NCBI GenBank assembly: GCA_036498265.1
Contig: DASYFT010000038.1
Span: 1-64,000 of the forward strand
DNA: 64,000 nt
Origin: Palsa-744 sp036498265
Lineage (GTDB): Bacteria; Actinomycetota; Thermoleophilia; Solirubrobacterales; Solirubrobacteraceae
Reading direction: 5' to 3'
Shown here: positions 24,487-32,677 of the stretch, in pieces
How positions within the stretch are numbered: the first letter of the stretch is position 1
How the letters are laid out: each line of letters begins with the position of its first letter
Program-made: the position numbers and the translations under genes
Notes under the pieces: model-generated
The model's database searches: none
What the model saw: the letters and a program-made list of their open reading frames with translations, nothing else
Told to the model about the DNA's origin: nothing

Positions 24487-25068
24487 TCAGTGCAGTGCTG
24501 CGATCCCGATGAAGTAGAAGAGAGCGAGAGCTCCGACGACTACTCCGCCGATGAACCCGACCCACTCTCCAATTCCGTGCACCGGCACGAACCACTCGCC
24601 TCGAGTTCGTCTCCATCGCGGCACGCCGCGCCCCACCAGCAACGCGAGCGGGATCGTTAGGACGGCGGCGATTAGAACGGAGGACGGGACCGAAGGTGGC
24701 GCTTCCCCTGTGGCGTCGCATGTGCAGGATTGGGATGGCTGACCGGCGGCATACTCGATGGCGACCGTGTCGCCGGGCCGCAGGCTCGCCAGGTCCTCGT
24801 GGCCGAGCTTGCCTGTGCCTGACCCCGTGAACATGTGGCCACGAGCGCGGTACTCGTAGTCGACCCCCGGGTCGCCTCCGGGGCCGTTGATGTATGCCTG
24901 GGTGACGGTCGCCTGCGCTCGGACCGGGTGAGCGGCGACGGCGCGTGGATAGGTCGCGCTTTCCACGACGACTGTGATGCCGCCGAGGCACCCGAGCACG
25001 GCGACAGCCCAGAGGAGGCGCCTGGGCCATCGTCGTTCGCGATTTGCTCGCCGGCGCTTGCGAGTCAC
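24487..25068 (-). CDS. DUF3592-like membrane protein
   Basis: A 193-residue protein with an N-terminal transmembrane segment (LLWAVAVLGCLGGITVVV) and an extracytoplasmic domain of the DUF3592 type. The domain pattern is ATVTQAYINGPGGDPGVDYEY, then LRPGDTVAIEYAAGQPSQS. Two further hydrophobic segments are at SVLIAAVLTIPLALLVG and FIGGVVVGALALFYFIG. The family has no assigned biochemical role. GTG 25068 starts a basic cytoplasmic N-terminus (TRKRRRANRERRW). Confidence 0.65.
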   Translation of the reverse strand: MTRKRRRANRERRWPRRLLWAVAVLGCLGGITVVVESATYPRAVAAHPVRAQATVTQAYINGPGGDPGVDYEYRARGHMFTGSGTGKLGHEDLASLRPGDTVAIEYAAGQPSQSCTCDATGEAPPSVPSSVLIAAVLTIPLALLVGRGVPRWRRTRGEWFVPVHGIGEWVGFIGGVVVGALALFYFIGIAALH

Positions 25069-25170
25069 CCTAGATCATCGGCGGGATGAGCAGAATGTTC
25101 AACGCTCGAGCGTGCCGCCTCATCAGGTGGTGCGCGACTTTCTGTCCGTGTCATGTGTCTTAGTGGCTAC

Positions 25171-25818
25171 ATGCGGCCCGCCGGAGTGTCCCTCTGCTTT
25201 GTCTTCGTGTGCCTGTTGGTTGGCGCGGCGCCGAGCGTTGCGGCGAAGCGGCACCGGGCACCCGCCGGGTGTTCGCGAGCAGTCGGGCAGCCGGTTACGG
25301 CCGATGCGCAGGCGCAGGTGTACGCGGTCTCGAGCGCCGGGTCTCCGCGGGTCTCCTACTGGGGTTGCGCGTTTGGCCGGAGACAGTCGTACCAGCTGGG
25401 TCACGCGGTCGATGGCACCGCGACCGCGGGCCGGGTCTTCGCGGTCGCTGGACCGGTGGTTGCGTACACGACGATCGCGCCGGCGACCGCTACCGCGCCG
25501 GAAACACTGAAACTCATCGTTTTGAACCTCAAGACAGGGCAGATGATGCACCACCAGTCGTTTCCTCCCTGGGGGGAAGCCTCCTCGATCGTCGTCAAGG
25601 AAGACGGCGCGGCGGCGTGGATCACGCCGAACAGGGAAGAACGGCAAGAGTGCCACCCACTCGGCACCGCGTGCTACTACATCGAGACGGTGGAAGCCAA
25701 TGGCGCGGGCACGTTTCTCGCGGTCGGGAGCAACATCGAACCGACGTCGCTGGCGCTCGCGGGCAGCACGCTCTACTGGATGCAGGGCAGCAAGCCGCAC
25801 TCCGCTTCGTTGAACTGA
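25171..25818 (+). CDS. Secreted protein of unknown function
   Basis: A 215-residue protein with a signal peptide (VSLCFVFVCLLVGAAPSVAA). The mature part has pairs of cysteines (AGCSRA, WGCAFG, QECHPLGTACYY) and repeated strand-like segments (GRVFAVAGPVVAYTTI, SIVVKEDGAAAWI, SLALAGSTLYWM) reminiscent of beta-propeller blades. I do not recognise the family. ATG 25171 starts closer to the signal peptide than ATG 25153. Confidence 0.6.
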   Translation: MRPAGVSLCFVFVCLLVGAAPSVAAKRHRAPAGCSRAVGQPVTADAQAQVYAVSSAGSPRVSYWGCAFGRRQSYQLGHAVDGTATAGRVFAVAGPVVAYTTIAPATATAPETLKLIVLNLKTGQMMHHQSFPPWGEASSIVVKEDGAAAWITPNREERQECHPLGTACYYIETVEANGAGTFLAVGSNIEPTSLALAGSTLYWMQGSKPHSASLN

Positions 25819-25996
25819 GCTATGGCCTTTTGAGACAGGGACGTGTTATGGGGCGGCACGGGCAGCAGCGTGGCGTGGTGGGGCCCGATCAGCTCGCTGA
25901 ACGGCGCGCCGTTGACCGAAACCCTCAGCATCCGCCTACCTCCCATGCGTTTCGCTGTTGACAGCCGTCCTGTTACCTCGACCCAGTCCAGCCTAG

Positions 25997-26017
25997 ACAC
26001 AGATTCGAAATATGTTT
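25997..26017. promoter_or_regulatory. 21-bp palindromic operator upstream of the TetR gene
   Basis: Two 9-nt arms (ACACAGATT and AATATGTTT) around a 3-nt centre match as an inverted repeat at 7 of 9 positions. A related 21-bp site lies at 26825-26845 upstream of the next gene. It ends 37 nt before the -10 box of the TetR gene. Confidence 0.6.
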
Positions 26018-26054
26018 CAGGAAGGGCAGATAGGGCCTATGTTCTACACCGCGC

Positions 26055-26060
26055 TATCCT
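26055..26060 (+). promoter_or_regulatory. -10 box (TATCCT) for the TetR gene
   Basis: TATCCT lies exactly 6 nt before ATG 26067, implying a leaderless mRNA. Confidence 0.55.
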
Positions 26061-26066
26061 GCTGGC

Positions 26067-26732
26067 ATGACCGCGTCCCCGTCCACAGCGCGGAAGGGTG
26101 CCCCGTCCGCGGAAGCATCGCTCGCGTTCAGCGCGGGTTCGGACCCGCAGGCCCCCCTGTCGCGCGAGCGCCCGACGCCTGCCGCGGCTTTCCGCCGGGC
26201 CCGGCGCATGTATCTGGAAGGCCGGCGCGTCGACATGATCGCGCTCGCCACCGAGCTCGGCGTGTCGCGCAGCACCCTGTACCGATGGACGGGTCCTCGC
26301 GAGCGGCTCCTTGCAGACATCCTTTGGTCGCTCTCGAATCAAGTCTTCGAGCAGGCGAAGGCGGACCACCCTGACCACACCGGTCCGCAGCGGCTGTTGG
26401 CGATCTTTCGCCAGCACGTCGGCGCTCTTGTGGAGGCCCAACCGCTGCACACCTTCCTCAGAGAAGAGACACATGCGGCGCTTCGAATTCTCACCTCGCG
26501 CCACGGTGGAGTCCAAGGCCGCACCGTGACCTCGCTCGCAGAGCTCTACCGCGAAGAGCACGAGGCTGGCTCATTCAAGCCGCGGGCGGACGTGGCGAAG
26601 CTGGCCTACGCGGTCGTTCGTGTCACGGAGGGCTTCATCTACAACGACGCGCTCGTAGGTGGCACCTCCGTGGTGACCGTGGAGCCGCAGGTCGAGCAGG
26701 CCGCCCAGATCGTCGCGCTTCTGTTGGAGTAG
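26067..26732 (+). CDS. TetR-type regulator (QsdR-like)
   Basis: A 221-residue regulator with a disordered N-terminal tail of about 35 residues. A helix-turn-helix follows (MIALATELGVSRSTLYRWTGPRERLL) in the form typical of the QsdR branch of TetR-like proteins. The helical effector domain carries the family marks HTFLREETHAALRILT and VVRVTEGFIYNDALVGG. The inducer is unknown. Matching palindromes upstream of this gene and of the secreted hydrolase gene suggest autoregulation and control of the hydrolase. Confidence 0.88.
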   Translation: MTASPSTARKGAPSAEASLAFSAGSDPQAPLSRERPTPAAAFRRARRMYLEGRRVDMIALATELGVSRSTLYRWTGPRERLLADILWSLSNQVFEQAKADHPDHTGPQRLLAIFRQHVGALVEAQPLHTFLREETHAALRILTSRHGGVQGRTVTSLAELYREEHEAGSFKPRADVAKLAYAVVRVTEGFIYNDALVGGTSVVTVEPQVEQAAQIVALLLE

Positions 26733-26824
26733 GACCATCCGCTCGTGGTGGTCGGCCCGGTCGCCTTCGGCGGGACCCGACGCCGTGGACGAGGGCCTGA
26801 CCGTGGCCCCTAAACATCTTCGTG

Positions 26825-26845
26825 AGACAGATCGAGAATGTGTTT
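26825..26845. promoter_or_regulatory. Second copy of the 21-bp TetR operator, upstream of the hydrolase
   Basis: The site has arms AGACAGATC and AATGTGTTT and matches the operator at 25997-26017 at about 16 of 23 positions when aligned in the same orientation. It lies 158 nt upstream of GTG 27003. Flanking bases CTAAACA and TGTTTAG (26811-26846) extend a looser dyad. Confidence 0.55.
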
Positions 26846-27002
26846 AGTCGGGGCCGGATGCGGGAACGGGCATGCTCATGAGAGCCGGGGCCGGGGGATT
26901 CGGGCGGGATGTGTCGCGGATTGCTGCCTGCACGGGTTTGCCGAGGTAGAGACGACGAGCCGCCGGCCGGTGAGTGCTGCGAACGACGAGAGGAGCCGGG
27001 CT

Positions 27003-29225
27003 GTGAGGATACGCGAGCTGTCCCCAACGATCCTTGCCGGTGACGCACGAGCGCGGGTCTCGTGCTTAGCGTGGGGGCTCGCCATCCTCCTATCCGCGGT
27101 CGGCGCATCCTCGGCCCAGGCCGCCAGCAGTTCGCTGTACAGCGGCCGGGCCCCAAGACCGGGGCCCGATGTCCTCTATGCCCCCCTCGCGGCTGCGCCG
27201 CAGCTCGAAAACGCCGGCCCCTGGAAGGCGCCGCCGATCCTTACCTCCGGTGCGGAGGCCTACCGCCAGGGAGAGTTCCTCTACCAGGGCTTTCTCTACG
27301 ACGACCACGGTGCCGCGTCGACCCCGGACCCGACTGACCCCTTCAACCCCGCCTCCTTCCTGTTCTCCCCCAAGCACGGCACGATCACCTACCCGACCGA
27401 ACCCGTGTACGCCAACAACGCGGCCAACCTCGTCGAGCTGCGCGTCAAGCCGCTGACCACCGCGACCGCGTTCCGGGTGACACTGAACACGCTCAACGAC
27501 CCCAACCGCGTGGCATTCACGATCGCGCTGGGTGAATCCTCGACCGCGCGGCCCTGGCCGTTCAACGCGGGCGTGGAATCCCCGGCACAGCTGTTCCTGA
27601 CCGTACACGGAACCACCGGCGTGCTCACCGACGCCACGACTGGCGTGGCCGTGGCGCCCGCGCCCACGGTCTCCGTCGACACGATGCGCCGTCAGTTCGA
27701 AGTGCGCGTGCCCCATGCCGCATGGAACCCGGGGACCTCCGTGGTTCGGACGGAGGCCGGTGTCGGCCTGTGGAGCACCACGGAAAACCAGTATCTGCGT
27801 CCGGGACCGGCCGCCACAGCGACGACACCGGGGGGCTGCGCCGGCTCCTGCCCCGCGTTCTTCGACATGGCGTTCCGCACCAACGAGCCGGTGCCGCGCA
27901 TCTACGAATGCTGCTCCAACACGATCGTCGAGGGCGGCGCGCAGGTCAAGAAAGACGGCAGCTGGTGGCGTGAGCGTCGACAGGGGGACGTGCTCGCCTC
28001 AGGCAATGTGAGCGAATTCAACGCTGAGGTCGACTTCGCAAAGCTCGCCGGCCGCGTGAACGACGAATCCGCGGTGCCTACCACCGGCAACATGGACCGC
28101 ATCATGGCCAGCCACTCCGGATTCGGTCAGGGCGTGAACTACAACAGCTCGTGCCTGACCAGCCAAGCTCCCGAGTGCACCGGGGTCTTTGTCGGTCAGC
28201 TGCAGCCCTACGCCCTGTATGTCCCGGCCAAACCGGTCCCCCCGCAAGGCTTCGGGCTCGTGGTGAGCATGCACGGCCTGTCGGCCAACTACAACGAGTT
28301 CCTCGGCAGCCACGAGGCGTCGGAGATGGCAGAACAGGGCACGGGTTCGATCTTCGCGTCGCCCGAGTCGCGCGGACCCGACGGCAGCTACAAGAGCTAC
28401 GCGGAAACGGACGTGTTCGAGATGTGGGCCGACATCGCCCGCCACTATCGCCTCAATCCCGAAAAAGCCGATGTCACCGGCTATTCCATGGGCGGCGGCG
28501 GAACCTACCGTTTGGCGAGCCGTTGGCCGGATCTCTGGGCGCGGGCGTTCCCGATTGTCGGGCCGCCAACCTCAGAAGAAACGTTCGCGTCCCTGCGCAA
28601 CATCCCCGTGCTGGCCTGGTACGGGCAGAACGACGAACTCGTGCCGGTCGCCGACTCCGAACAAGCATTCCTGTCCGCGAAGAACATGGGCCTCAGGTAC
28701 GACATGTGGGTGTTCGCGCCCGCCGGACACGTCACGGAGGGCAATAACGACGAATACACCCCCGCGGCCCAATTCTTCGGCGATAACACCGTCGACCGAA
28801 ATCCCTACCACGTGACCTACCTGGTCGATCCCGGCCAGGACACCGCGTCCGACAGCCCGGCCAACCACGCCTACTGGATCTCCGCGTTGACGGTCCGTAC
28901 GGCCGGCTCGACTGGGAAGATCGACGCGCTCTCGCACGCGGCAGGCTTGGGCGACCCGCCCCCTCTGCCTGAGGCGCTCAGCGCGGCAACACTGGAAGGC
29001 GGGTCGCACGGCCCGCTCCCGTACACCCGCAGAACCCTCGCGTGGGGGCCCACGCCAACGCAGACTGCGGAAGACCGCATCGGCATCACCGCCACCAACC
29101 TCGCAACGGCCACGATCGAACCGCGACGCGCCGGCGTGAACTGCAAAGCAAAGGTGGAAGTGACAAGCGACGGGCCGTTCGACCTCACCCTCGCGGGCTG
29201 CAACAGGGTCATACACGCGGAATAG
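27003..29225 (+). CDS. Secreted alpha/beta-hydrolase with N-terminal beta-domain
   Basis: A 740-residue exported protein. The signal peptide includes CLAWGLAILLSAVGASSAQA. An N-terminal beta-rich region (about 60-330) resembles the DOMON-like or glucodextranase-C-like domains found on extracellular enzymes. The peptidase/esterase-type alpha/beta-hydrolase has VVSMHGLSANYNEF, nucleophile Ser in TGYSMGGGGTY, Asp in YGQNDELVP and His in APAGHVTEG. A C-terminal beta segment follows. Ester or peptide hydrolysis outside the cell is likely; the substrate is unknown. GTG 27003 is selected for AGAGGAG 8 nt upstream and the signal peptide it reveals. It is likely controlled by the adjacent TetR regulator. 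Confidence 0.87.
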   Translation: MRIRELSPTILAGDARARVSCLAWGLAILLSAVGASSAQAASSSLYSGRAPRPGPDVLYAPLAAAPQLENAGPWKAPPILTSGAEAYRQGEFLYQGFLYDDHGAASTPDPTDPFNPASFLFSPKHGTITYPTEPVYANNAANLVELRVKPLTTATAFRVTLNTLNDPNRVAFTIALGESSTARPWPFNAGVESPAQLFLTVHGTTGVLTDATTGVAVAPAPTVSVDTMRRQFEVRVPHAAWNPGTSVVRTEAGVGLWSTTENQYLRPGPAATATTPGGCAGSCPAFFDMAFRTNEPVPRIYECCSNTIVEGGAQVKKDGSWWRERRQGDVLASGNVSEFNAEVDFAKLAGRVNDESAVPTTGNMDRIMASHSGFGQGVNYNSSCLTSQAPECTGVFVGQLQPYALYVPAKPVPPQGFGLVVSMHGLSANYNEFLGSHEASEMAEQGTGSIFASPESRGPDGSYKSYAETDVFEMWADIARHYRLNPEKADVTGYSMGGGGTYRLASRWPDLWARAFPIVGPPTSEETFASLRNIPVLAWYGQNDELVPVADSEQAFLSAKNMGLRYDMWVFAPAGHVTEGNNDEYTPAAQFFGDNTVDRNPYHVTYLVDPGQDTASDSPANHAYWISALTVRTAGSTGKIDALSHAAGLGDPPPLPEALSAATLEGGSHGPLPYTRRTLAWGPTPTQTAEDRIGITATNLATATIEPRRAGVNCKAKVEVTSDGPFDLTLAGCNRVIHAE

Positions 29226-29394
29226 CTGCAACTCCCGAGGCAGGTTTGGTTCAGCCCGGGCGTCCCCGAGAGGCTGAGAGCCGACAGACGACCTAGTGTC
29301 AGGCCGGGCCGTCGGAAGCTCGAGCGGCCCGTGGGGCCGTGATCTTCGGCCGAACTCCCAGTTAGGAGGGGGTCTCCTGGCGGGTCTGGTCGAC

Positions 29395-29650
29395 ATGCGC
29401 GAGCGGGCGGTGCTTTGGGCGTTGGCGGACTGACCACGAGCCGGTATGGACGATCCTCCGCGATCCAGACGTGCACGGCGACCGGACAGCGGTCGAAGCG
29501 GCACTCGAGGACCTAGAGGAGCATGGCCTGATCGACAGCCGTCTCGCGGCGAGCGGTGAGCGCGGCAGCGAGAACGAGCTGGTGCGCTGGTGGGCCATCA
29601 CGCACGAAACATGGGACATGCTCCGCCTCATCAAGCGGCCGACATATTGA
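29395..29650 (+). pseudogene. Frameshifted small helical protein (winged-helix-like)
   Basis: ATG 29395, after AGGAGGGGG, opens MRERAVLWALAD and stops at 29431-29433. The shifted frame then continues as DHEPVWTILRD, AVEAALEDLEEHGLIDSRL, ENELVRWWAITHETWDMLR and LIKRPTY to a stop at 29648-29650. Codon use and helix pattern are protein-like on both sides of the shift, so a single-gene origin is likely. The segment EEHGLID resembles the recognition end of winged-helix proteins. Either a real pseudogene or a base-calling error. Confidence 0.45.
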
Positions 29651-29756
29651 GCGTCGAGCGCGGGCCCAGTACGACCCGGTCCGCACCGGCCGGCTCGCAT
29701 GCCGGCGTTGTCGTACGGCACACCCGGTTCACCCGAGCGATTCGGTGGTGGCGCTG

Positions 29757-30125
29757 TCAGCCCGCGACCCACTCGCGGGCCTCATTGAGGCCATCGTGTC
29801 CCCATACCCGCACCTCTCCAGGGGCCATCCAGCCGAACAAGCGGACTGCTCGGCGTACCCAGTCGACGTCGGTGACCACGGCCGACCGCTTCCATGCGGA
29901 GAGATGCGGCAGGCCTAGCGTAAGCCCCACCTTCACGTCCTCGAACACCGCGCCGCCGTCCATCTCGAAGCCCGAGTCGATCAGGTAGAGCCCGCGCACC
30001 TCGCCCGACTCGACCGCGGCACGCAGCGCCGGCTCAAGCACACGCTTGTAGTCCTCGCGCGTCACCTCGCCACTCATGCGAAAACCGACCGTGCCCGGCG
30101 GCATTCCGTCTAGTAGCTCGATCAC
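29757..30125 (-). CDS. SpoIIAA-like STAS/SEC14-type protein
   Basis: A 122-residue protein: N-terminal strand MIELLDGMPPGTVGFRMSGEVTREDY, helix RVLEPALRAAVESG, then RGLYLIDSGFEMDGGAVFEDV. The WKRSAVVTDVDWVRRAVRLFG segment is diagnostic for the SpoIIAA-like family, which shares the STAS/SEC14-like fold. The molecular role is unknown. GTG 30125 has TAGCCT exactly 6 nt upstream (leaderless pattern). Confidence 0.88.
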   Translation of the reverse strand: MIELLDGMPPGTVGFRMSGEVTREDYKRVLEPALRAAVESGEVRGLYLIDSGFEMDGGAVFEDVKVGLTLGLPHLSAWKRSAVVTDVDWVRRAVRLFGWMAPGEVRVWGHDGLNEAREWVAG

Positions 30126-30131
30126 GCATCG

Positions 30132-30137
30132 AGGCTA
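30132..30137 (-). promoter_or_regulatory. -10 box (TAGCCT) for the SpoIIAA-like gene
   Basis: Read on the minus strand, TAGCCT ends 6 nt before GTG 30125. Confidence 0.45.
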
Positions 30138-30418
30138 TCGCAAGCTGTCAAGGAGCTCGCGTCGGGGCAGTCCTCGCGTGCCAGGCTTGTTCGATGACAG
30201 TGGTCCATCCGGTTCGCGATAGGCACGTCAGTGGGCCCCGGGGCCGGGTAACACCGCGGTTAACACCGAGCGCCGGCGAGCTGCCCGAACCGCACCCGCT
30301 TCGTCCGCGTTTACGGGGTCTGCGAGGCGTGGGGTGCCTTAGGAATCGGTCGGTGACGCTCCCCAGCGATGCCCCGCCAGCGTTCCGTCCGAGGACTACA
30401 ACCTCGCCATGGTCGTGA

Positions 30419-30733
30419 TCAGAGCGAGTCCCCGGACACCGGTGTATGCGCCGGTTCGATCCCGTACTTGGCCACGATCAGAACGAGCACCAGGACAAAC
30501 GTCACGCCGTTGGCCACCGCGACGGCGAGGTCGGACCGCAGGACGCCGTAGGCCAGCCACATTGCGGTCCCCAAACCGAAGATCAACAGCCATGCAGCGG
30601 AGAGGTCACGGGCGCGGCGACTGCGCACGGTCCGGATGACCTGCGGCAGGAAGCTGAGGGTGGTGAAGGTGCCGGCAAGCAGACCTAGGGCGGTCACCGA
30701 TTCTCGCCGATCCGGGCGGGACGGGAGCGACAC
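30419..30733 (-). CDS. SemiSWEET-type PQ-loop transporter
   Basis: A 104-residue membrane protein with the three-helix PQ-loop (MtN3) bundle. The hallmark is TTLSFLPQVIRTVRSRRARDLS, with the PQ motif at the end of helix 1, followed by AAWLLIFGLGTAMWLAYGV and AVAVANGVTFVLVLVLIV. SemiSWEETs dimerise to move sugars down a gradient. GTG 30733 is used here; GTG 30697, closer to the first helix, is possible. Confidence 0.9.
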   Translation of the reverse strand: MSLPSRPDRRESVTALGLLAGTFTTLSFLPQVIRTVRSRRARDLSAAWLLIFGLGTAMWLAYGVLRSDLAVAVANGVTFVLVLVLIVAKYGIEPAHTPVSGDSL

Positions 30734-30903
30734 GGTTGTTCATCGCTGATTGACCGTCGCGCGTTGGGTTACTCATGATGTGCTCCTTCGTTTTTTGACG
30801 TGCAAGGCTGAGGTGAGTGTGCTGGAACTGGTCGGAGTACTTGAGCCCGAAAGCCGGGCCGGCACGCCCCCAGTTCGGGCACGGCAGCACTCCTCGAATG
30901 CTG

Positions 30904-31494
30904 CTATCGAGCACGTAGGCCGTCGAAGAGGACGCCGAGCATTCGGTCCCGTTGCGCGGCGGAGCTGAAGTTCATGCCGGCGGCGCCCATGATGTAACGG
31001 GCGATGTCGTCCTCATCGATGTCGTTGCGGATCTCCCCGGCGGCTTGGGCTCGCTCGAGCAACGGCCTGCCAGCCTCGGCGATCGCGTCGCGGCAGGCGC
31101 GGTACACCGCGGAGTCGGGGTCGATGGCGTTCGCGACGGCGCGCTTCGTGGCGAGGTATTCGACGAAGCGGCGCAGCCAGCGGGTCAGTCCCTCCCACGG
31201 CGGGAGCTGGGCACTGGCTGCGGCCTCGTCGAGGACATACTGGACCTCTGTGACGTAGACGTTCTCGACGAGCTGCTCGCGCGTCGGGAAGTTGCGGTAC
31301 ACGGTCGCGATGCCGACGCCCGCTCGCCGAGCAACATCCTCGAGCGGGGCATCGAAGCCGCGGTCGCTGAATACCTCGCCGGCCGCCGCGAGCACGGCGT
31401 CGAAGTTGCGGGCCGCATCCGCACGATGGGGACGCGGCACGCGCAGCGCTGTGAGATCTACCGGCATCGGCGGGCTCGCGTTACTCGACGCCAT
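30904..31494 (-). CDS. TetR-family transcriptional regulator
   Basis: A 196-residue regulator with a typical TetR N-terminal domain (ARNFDAVLAAAGEVFSDRGF, then LEDVARRAGVGIATVYRNFPTREQLVENVY) and a helical C-terminal ligand domain. The ATG at 31494 is chosen because AAGGA lies 8 nt before it; it overlaps the end of the SDR gene by 14 nt, so the two are translated from one mRNA. ATG 31467 is an alternative. The operator candidate upstream of the SDR gene (32462-32472) suggests that it regulates its own operon. Confidence 0.88.
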   Translation of the reverse strand: MASSNASPPMPVDLTALRVPRPHRADAARNFDAVLAAAGEVFSDRGFDAPLEDVARRAGVGIATVYRNFPTREQLVENVYVTEVQYVLDEAAASAQLPPWEGLTRWLRRFVEYLATKRAVANAIDPDSAVYRACRDAIAEAGRPLLERAQAAGEIRNDIDEDDIARYIMGAAGMNFSSAAQRDRMLGVLFDGLRAR

Positions 31495-32431
31495 CGGCCG
31501 CATCCTTGTCGAGGAGTTCTTCGGTTGCGGCCCACAGCCTGAGCTCCCGCTCATGGTCGCGCGCGAAGGGCTGCACCTCGGTTTCCTTCTCGCGCACCAC
31601 AAAGGCGCCGTCGCGAAGGTGCGCCCATCTCTCGTCGAGCACGATCGAGGCAAGCGCGGGGGCAGAGCGGGCTGGCGTCGAGACACCGGGCAGCCGGGCG
31701 ATCGCCCGCCCGATCGCCTGGAGCGCTCGGGGCGCCTCGCGACCCAACCCAGTGCCTGGCATGAAGCCTGGCTCGAACACGGATACGGAGACCCCGTCGC
31801 CGGCTCGCCGCTGTAGCTCGTGGGCGTAGTACAGGACCGCGAGCTTGGAGTTGGAGTAGGCCACACCGGCCGCCTGCATCGTCGGCGCGGAGTCGGCGGG
31901 CGCGGGACGCGCGAGATCGAGGGGGTCGCGCCACTGTGCTGCGGGCACCCGCAGCATCCGCCGGTAGCGGTTGGCCCAGTAGGTGTTTGAGCCCAGCAAC
32001 ACGATCCGTGCGGGCGCCGTGAACGAGCTGAGCAGGTCGCCGATCAGCTGGGCGTGAGCGAGGTAGTTGACGGCGAAGGTCATCTCGTATCCGTCGGCGG
32101 ACGCGCCACGGGTGTCGGTGACGGAAACCCCGGCGTTGGCGACGAGCCCCCGCAAAGGCTGCACGGCATTCGCCGCGAGGAGTTGCCGCGCCCGAGCAGC
32201 CGCCGCGCGAACGTCGGCCAGCCGAGACAAGTCGCAAGGGATCGCCTCGACCGTCGCACCGGCCGCGAGGGCCTCCGCGGCGACATCAGTGAGGTTCTCC
32301 CCGGGCCGACCAACAAGCAGCAGATCGGGACGTTCGGGCGCCGCGCGGCCCGCGAGCTCCAGCGTGAGAGCTCGTCCCAGCCCGCTCGTCGGGCCGGTGA
32401 TCAGCACCGTTCCTGGTTCAGTAGCGGTCAT
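31481..32431 (-). CDS. SDR-family oxidoreductase (retinol/protochlorophyllide-reductase-like)
   Basis: A 316-residue SDR: TGPTSGLGRALTLELAGR for cofactor binding, NAGVS, catalytic Ser in VLLGSNTYW and YSNSK as the Tyr-Lys pair (VAYSNSKLAVLYY). The long insert between Ser and Tyr is typical of light-independent protochlorophyllide reductase-like and retinol dehydrogenase-like SDRs. ATG 32431 follows a GGGAGGA motif. It is first gene of an SDR-TetR operon and the last cargo gene before the island's right end. Confidence 0.88.
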   Translation of the reverse strand: MTATEPGTVLITGPTSGLGRALTLELAGRAAPERPDLLLVGRPGENLTDVAAEALAAGATVEAIPCDLSRLADVRAAAARARQLLAANAVQPLRGLVANAGVSVTDTRGASADGYEMTFAVNYLAHAQLIGDLLSSFTAPARIVLLGSNTYWANRYRRMLRVPAAQWRDPLDLARPAPADSAPTMQAAGVAYSNSKLAVLYYAHELQRRAGDGVSVSVFEPGFMPGTGLGREAPRALQAIGRAIARLPGVSTPARSAPALASIVLDERWAHLRDGAFVVREKETEVQPFARDHERELRLWAATEELLDKDAADGVE

Positions 32432-32461
32432 GGCTAGTCCTCCCGTGCTCTATAAGTGAGA

Positions 32462-32472
32462 GGTACTTTACC
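32462..32472. promoter_or_regulatory. GGTA-N3-TACC palindrome, candidate TetR operator
   Basis: GGTACTTTACC is a perfect 4-bp dyad with a 3-nt centre, 31 nt upstream of the SDR start. It sits where the promoter of the SDR-TetR operon must lie. The dyad is short, so support is modest. Confidence 0.4.
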
Positions 32473-32677
32473 AGATTATCGATAGGCGCCCTCCGTTTCA
32501 TGCTGCAGAGATATCGCAACGCAGGGCGGTCTACCGGTTCCCCCGGCGGGTCCAAACGGGCCTTCGGAGCCTCGCGAAACGACGTTCTGGCGCGATATCG
32601 CCAAATCCGCTTGATTGCGGGATTTGGCTCTGTGACTGGGAATCCGGCATGACCAGGATGCCCCTATTTGACATTGT
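32473..32677. other. Right-end non-coding region of the nested island
   Basis: No gene. It has lower-GC patches (for example CAAATCCGCTTGATTG near 32605) unlike the surrounding genes. It should contain the right half of the integrase binding site next to the junction at 32678. Confidence 0.4.

Larger units (their letters stand above)
8834..32677. mobile_element. 23.8-kb serine-recombinase genomic island inserted in a conjugation gene
   Basis: The island begins with a large serine recombinase immediately inside its left end, the usual position for an integrase beside attL. It ends 185-240 bp after its last gene cluster (SDR/TetR). It carries about 24 intact cargo genes. No phage capsid, portal, terminase, replication or transfer gene is recognisable, and I see no excisionase candidate. 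The cargo is dominated by oxidoreductases, small ligand-binding folds, stress-type proteins and regulators. Two gene remnants (21187-21288, 29395-29650) show some internal decay. Confidence 0.8.
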
